64,000 nt of DNA from Alphaproteobacteria bacterium (GTDB lineage Bacteria > Pseudomonadota > Alphaproteobacteria > Thalassobaculales > Thalassobaculaceae). The stretch spans positions 1 through 64,000 of the forward strand of contig JANSYS010000001.1 in NCBI GenBank assembly GCA_024742275.1. Reading direction: 5' to 3'. The notes below the pieces were generated by a model. The model was not told where the DNA came from and did not search any database. It saw only the letters and a program-made list of their open reading frames with translations. The position numbers and the translations under genes were made by a program. This document shows positions 60,576-64,000 of this stretch, piece by piece (position 1 is the stretch's first letter; each line of letters opens with the position of its first letter).

Positions 60576-61792
60576 GGCGACAGCACAGCCTCGGCCAGTC
60601 GGTAGATGTGGTCCCGGACAGGCCCCGGGTTCGGCGGATCGGCGATCGTCGTGAACCAGTGCTCCGGCGGGTTCCGGCCCCGGCTGTGGTTCCACTCCAA
60701 CCGTCGCAGCACCTGCTCTGGCGCCCCATCCAAAGGGACATCCGGATCGATCCCGTTGAGCGTCGCCCAGATTCCGGTCCAGGCTCGAGCCACGGACCAG
60801 GGATTGTATCCTCCTCCGCCGACCACGAGTACCCGCGGCGCGCAATGGACAAGCCGCTCGACGGCCGACCAGAGCGCCCGGTTCGAAAGCTCCAGTTTTG
60901 CCTGCGGATCGTCCGCCAATCCGTCGGCACCGGTCTGGATGACCAGCGCATCCGGAAAGAACCGTTCGACGAGCGGAACCACCGCCCGATCGATCAGACA
61001 GTCCAATTCGCTGTCGTTGAGCCCCTGCGGCACCGGAAGGTTGCGGGCCATGCCGCCCGCCCGATCGTCGACCGCACCCGTACGTGGCCACCGTCCATGC
61101 TCGTGAATCGAGACCGTCAGGACCCTGTCGTCGTGGTGGAAGGCGTCTTGCACACCGTCGCCGTGATGGGCGTCGAGGTCGACATAGGCCACGCGCTCCA
61201 GGCCGTGATCGAGCATCGCCAGGATGCCGAGCACCGGATCATTGAAGAAGCAGAAACCCCAGGCCATGGCGCGGCGGCCGTGGTGGGTGCCGCCCGCGAG
61301 CGAATGGATCACGCCGCGCTCAACGCCGGCCAAAAGCGTGCCGGCCAGGATCGAGGCGCCGGAAGAGGTCGCCGGGCGCCTGAAAATCTCCGCAAAGACC
61401 GGATTGCCGTTGCGCCCAATGTTGTAGCGATCCCGGATCTCTTCCGGGACATGCCGGGTCCGCTCGGCTTCGGCGACCGCTTCGACGTAGTCCGGGTCAT
61501 GGAACCGGAGGAGTTGGTCGGGTCCCGCCTGCCGACAATCGAGATACTGCGATCCGTCCAGCCATCCGAGCGACCGGGCGAGATCCAGCACCGGCGTCAC
61601 CCGCTGAATCGAGAGCGGATGGCGGCGGCCGTAGACGGAATGCCGGTAGATCTCGTTGGCAATCAGAATGGGTCGACGCGGAAAAACAGCCGGCGCCGGG
61701 GTCAGCACGCCGGTTGTCCAGGCCGGATCCCGCCGGGCGGTGACGGAAGGATCGACGATGGGGCTCTCGGGTGCGGGGCGGGCCATAACCAT
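60572..61792 (-). CDS. Histone deacetylase superfamily protein
   Basis: A 406-residue zinc hydrolase of the HDAC/AcuC/APAH superfamily. Motifs: HPLSIQRVTPVLDLARSLG, SLAGGTHHGRRAMAWGFCFFND (two active-site His), YVDLDAHHGDGVQDAF (Asp and His zinc ligands), QTGADGLADDP (second Asp) and VLVVGGGGYNP. It deacetylates acetyl-amines or proteins such as acetyl-CoA synthetase in AcuC-like relatives. The start is 61792 (or 61786); the frame is open to 62185, but that overlaps the TPP riboswitch and thiX. Coupled to DUF192. Confidence 0.88.
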   Translation of the reverse strand: MVMARPAPESPIVDPSVTARRDPAWTTGVLTPAPAVFPRRPILIANEIYRHSVYGRRHPLSIQRVTPVLDLARSLGWLDGSQYLDCRQAGPDQLLRFHDPDYVEAVAEAERTRHVPEEIRDRYNIGRNGNPVFAEIFRRPATSSGASILAGTLLAGVERGVIHSLAGGTHHGRRAMAWGFCFFNDPVLGILAMLDHGLERVAYVDLDAHHGDGVQDAFHHDDRVLTVSIHEHGRWPRTGAVDDRAGGMARNLPVPQGLNDSELDCLIDRAVVPLVERFFPDALVIQTGADGLADDPQAKLELSNRALWSAVERLVHCAPRVLVVGGGGYNPWSVARAWTGIWATLNGIDPDVPLDGAPEQVLRRLEWNHSRGRNPPEHWFTTIADPPNPGPVRDHIYRLAEAVLSP

Positions 61793-61891
61793 GGGCGCAA
61801 TCTGGATCGCCGATCCGGCCTTGCCAAGTGGCGCCGTCTCGATGTCTGCGATTGCCAAGGTCCCGCCGGCGGTCCATTCTGGCGTCTGCCA

Positions 61892-61978
61892 CTTCGGGGG
61901 AGCCGCATTCCGCGGCTGAGAGGTCCGATCGTCGGACGACCCCAGGAACCTGATCCGGTTTGTACCGGCGTAGGGAGC
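61892..61978 (+). promoter_or_regulatory. TPP riboswitch (THI element)
   Basis: The two conserved TPP-binding arms are present: GGGGGAGCC...GGCTGAGAGG (CTGAGA at 61916-61921) and GAACCTGATCCGG (to 61958) with ACCGGCGTAGGGA (61964-61976). A hairpin with GTCCGA and TCGGAC lies between. GGAGG and the thiX ATG follow within 15 bases, so it may control translation start as well as transcription. Confidence 0.95.
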
Positions 61979-61990
61979 AAGGAGGCCTGA

Positions 61991-62782
61991 ATGCGCGCCC
62001 GCGCACCCGACCGTCAGTCCGACCAAACCGCTATCGCCAGCCTGCGGCCGCTTGTCATCGCGGCGGGTCTCGTCTCGGCTTGGCAACTCGTGGTCTGGTT
62101 CAGCGGTGCGCCGCCCTACATCCTTCCCGGCCCGCTGGAGGTTGCACAGACGTGGGTCGAGCGATCGCCGATCATCCTGCGTCACGCCGGCATCACGCTG
62201 TTGGAGATCGTGCTCGGCCTAGCGATCGGCGTCTTGGTCGGGCTGGGAACAGCTGTGTTGCTGTCCGAGTGGCGTCGGCTGCGCCCCTGGCTTCTGCCGG
62301 TGCTGGTGATCAGCCAGGCGATTCCCGTCTTCGCGCTCGCTCCGATCCTGGTCCTATGGCTCGGTTACGGCATGGCGAGCAAGGTCGCCATGGCCGCCCT
62401 CATCATCTTCTTTCCCGTCACCTCCGCCCTGTATGACGGGCTCCGCCGGGTCGACCCGCTGTGGCTCGAAGCCGCGAGATCGCTGGGCTGCACCGGCATA
62501 CGACTGTTTCGACGGGTACGCCTTCCCGCCGCTTTGCCCGCCTTCGCCTCGGGGCTTCGGGTGGCAACGGCCGTGGCGCCGATCGGCGCGGTCGTTGGCG
62601 AATGGGTCGGGTCCTCCGCTGGTCTCGGCTACCTGATGCTGCACGCCAACGCGCGGCTGCAGATCGACCTCATGTTCGCCGCCCTTCTCACCCTCGCCGT
62701 CATGGCGGTGGCGCTCTACGCCGCCGTCGACACCATCCTCAGGCGCGCCGTGGCCTGGCAGCCCGGCGAGGCCAATTCCTGA
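61991..62782 (+). CDS. thiX: Thiamine-precursor ABC transporter permease
   Basis: A 263-residue permease of the TauC/SsuC/ThiX family: helices cover LVIAAGLVSAWQLVVWFSG, ITLLEIVLGLAIGVLVGLGTAVLLS and LPVLVISQAIPVFALAPILVLWLGYG; the EAA loop is EAARSLGCTGIRLFRRVRLPAALPAFASGL. It is the channel part of an importer for a thiamine precursor (a hydroxymethylpyrimidine-type compound), by analogy with ThiXYZ. Directly downstream of the TPP riboswitch. GGAGG precedes the ATG. Confidence 0.92.
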   Translation: MRARAPDRQSDQTAIASLRPLVIAAGLVSAWQLVVWFSGAPPYILPGPLEVAQTWVERSPIILRHAGITLLEIVLGLAIGVLVGLGTAVLLSEWRRLRPWLLPVLVISQAIPVFALAPILVLWLGYGMASKVAMAALIIFFPVTSALYDGLRRVDPLWLEAARSLGCTGIRLFRRVRLPAALPAFASGLRVATAVAPIGAVVGEWVGSSAGLGYLMLHANARLQIDLMFAALLTLAVMAVALYAAVDTILRRAVAWQPGEANS

Positions 62783-62805
62783 CCCCGCCAACTGGAGACA
62801 AACGC

Positions 62806-63738
62806 ATGCGCCTTCTGATCGCCACCCTGCTGGTTCTCGCGCTCGCCACCCCGGCGCGAGCGGCAGACAAGATCACGATCCTCCTCGACTGGTTCGTGAA
62901 CCCGGACCACGCGCCCCTCTATGTCGCCGAAGCGATCGGCGCCTTCGAAGCAGAGGGGCTGGAGGTCGAGATGATCGCTCCGGCAGACCCGAACGATCCG
63001 CCGAAGCTCGTCGCCGCCGGGAAAGCCGAGATCGCCATCTCCTACCAGCCGCAACTCCACCTTCAGGCGGCGGCGGGTCTGCCTCTCGTGCGCTTCGGGA
63101 CGCTGGTCGCCACGCCGCTGAACACGCTGGTGGTCCTCGATGACGGCCCGATCAAGGAGATCGCCGACCTCAAGGGGCGCAAGATCGGCTTCTCGGTCGG
63201 CGGCTTCGAACATGCCGTCCTTGGTGCGATCCTGAAGGACGCCGGGCTCGGCAAGGACGACTACGAACTGGTCAACGTCAACTTCTCGCTCTCCCCCTCC
63301 CTGATCTCCGGCCAGGTCGACGCGGTTATCGGCGCCTATCGGAACTTCGAGCTGAACCAGATGGACATCGTCGGTCGGCCGGGCCGCGCCTTCTACGTGG
63401 AGGAGCATGGCGTACCGCCCTATGACGAACTGATCTACCTGACCAACAAGGAACTCGTTGGAGACCCCCGCCTCAAGCGCTTCCTCGATGCCATCGAGAT
63501 GGGCACCCAGTATCTGGTCAACCATCCGGACGACTCCTGGACCAAGTTCATCGAACTGAACCCTGACCTGGACGACGAGCTCAACAGGCGGGCCTGGCGG
63601 GACACCCTGCCCCGCTTCGCCCTGCGCCCCGCCGCCCTGGACATCGGCCGCTACGAACGGTTCGCAGCTTTCATGCAGGAGGCCGGACTGATCGACACCA
63701 TTCCGCCGGTCGAGACCTACGCCACTGCCTTGCGATAG
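62806..63738 (+). CDS. thiY: Thiamine-precursor ABC transporter substrate-binding protein
   Basis: A 310-residue periplasmic protein with a signal peptide (MRLLIATLLVLALATPARA). The NMT1/THI5 fold shows ITILLDWFVNPDHAPLYVAEAIGAFEAEGLEVEMIAPADPNDPPKLVAAGKAEIAISYQP, LKGRKIGFSVGGFEHAVLGAIL and DAVIGAYRNFELNQMDI. ThiY binds formylaminopyrimidine-type precursors. GGAGA precedes the ATG, 23 bases after the thiX stop. It overlaps the convergent aminotransferase gene by 22 bases. No ThiZ ATPase gene is present here. Confidence 0.93.
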   Translation: MRLLIATLLVLALATPARAADKITILLDWFVNPDHAPLYVAEAIGAFEAEGLEVEMIAPADPNDPPKLVAAGKAEIAISYQPQLHLQAAAGLPLVRFGTLVATPLNTLVVLDDGPIKEIADLKGRKIGFSVGGFEHAVLGAILKDAGLGKDDYELVNVNFSLSPSLISGQVDAVIGAYRNFELNQMDIVGRPGRAFYVEEHGVPPYDELIYLTNKELVGDPRLKRFLDAIEMGTQYLVNHPDDSWTKFIELNPDLDDELNRRAWRDTLPRFALRPAALDIGRYERFAAFMQEAGLIDTIPPVETYATALR

Positions 63739-64000
63739 GCGCTGCCGGCGCTCGGCACGCGGCTCGCCTCGACATGGGCCGCGTACAGATCATGGGCGGC
63801 GCGGAAGATCGGTCCCGGCTGAAGCTCCCGCGCCTCCCACCCCGTCACGGCCTGCACCTTCCCGGCGTTGCCCGTCATGAAGATCTCGTCGGCCGCGTCC
63901 AAGTCGGCCGGCGTGATCACCTGCTGCTCGACCGCGATCCCGGCGCCCTTCAGGAGAGAGATCACCCGGTTCTTCGTGATGCCGTCCAGGAATGTGCCGT
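63717..64000 (-). CDS. Branched-chain/D-amino acid aminotransferase class IV (partial, N-terminus off the right edge)
   Basis: The C-terminal 94 residues of a PLP aminotransferase. The frame enters at the window's right edge with GTFLDGITKNRV, then TPADLDAADEIFMTGNAGKVQAVTGWEARELQPGPIFRAAHDLYAAHVEAS. The GNAGKVQPVT-type loop is typical of IlvE or D-amino-acid transaminase, which cannot be separated from this part alone. It runs leftward and converges with thiY. Confidence 0.85.
   Translation of the reverse strand, partial: GTFLDGITKNRVISLLKGAGIAVEQQVITPADLDAADEIFMTGNAGKVQAVTGWEARELQPGPIFRAAHDLYAAHVEASRVPSAGSAYRKAVA

Noticed and set aside
61793-62185. N-terminal extension of the deacetylase-like gene
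   Set aside because: It would overlap the TPP riboswitch and thiX on the other strand and shows no homology.

Overview
ORGANISM. This is chromosomal DNA of a high-GC alphaproteobacterium. The markers are a PopZ/DUF2497 gene beside valS and a TolC-family gene, a short NDUFS4-like complex I subunit, an aapJQMP amino-acid transporter divergent from metC, erpA next to xthA, and a SAM-II type riboswitch, a class known mainly from alphaproteobacteria. A Rhodospirillales-like marine or soil lineage is my best guess, but that is inference from gene content. LAYOUT. 1-2.6 kb: an AT-rich patch with a zinc-knuckle-like fragment, a probable 2OG-Fe(II) oxygenase and a GSCFA-family protein; it looks horizontally acquired. 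2.6-8 kb: a CHASE2 histidine kinase, then what looks like a deletion scar joining the tail of one gene to a beheaded ABC-type binding protein, followed by a frameshifted hybrid kinase. 8-22 kb: mostly housekeeping genes (STAS-like and PAS_5 proteins, erpA, xthA, two lipoproteins, an MlrC-type peptidase, a NIT chemoreceptor, a lipase-like hydrolase, valS, popZ, a tolC homologue, pcm). 22.1-34.2 kb: one long leftward operon of 11 genes, with a GntR/UTRA regulator upstream, combining a polar-amino-acid-type ABC importer with MmgE/PrpD, isocitrate-lyase-superfamily, HyuB, HyuA, isochorismatase-like, flavoprotein and PuuE-type deacetylase enzymes. This is a coherent but unassigned catabolic pathway. 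35.4-35.7 kb: tRNA-Cys and tRNA-Asn. 35.8-44 kb: an unusual HTH protein with an internal twin-arginine/hydrophobic segment, sixA coupled to a hydrolase-OsmC fusion, a cysK-sseA-GNAT operon and a PRISE-type reductase. 44-50 kb: aapJQMP and divergent metC. 50-56 kb: HD-GYP protein, four-rhodanese protein, ABC-F ATPase, DMT exporter. 56-57.7 kb: two successive SAM-binding-type aptamers, the first followed by an intrinsic terminator, upstream of a DmdA/GcvT-like methyltransferase. 57.8-64 kb: methyltransferases, tRNA-Arg, tRNA-Pro, a complex I accessory subunit, DUF192 and histone-deacetylase-like genes, and a TPP riboswitch controlling a ThiX-ThiY transporter pair; the window ends inside a class IV aminotransferase. 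HOW IT FITS TOGETHER. Sulfur and one-carbon metabolism recurs (cysK, sseA, metC, rhodaneses, SAM-controlled DmdA-like enzyme). Nitrogen-compound scavenging is the second theme (aap system, the hydantoinase-type operon). The most noteworthy items are the tandem SAM aptamers with a mutually exclusive antiterminator/terminator, the unassigned 11-gene catabolic operon that contains an isochorismatase-fold protein lacking its nucleophilic cysteine, and the double-truncation scar near position 5,170.
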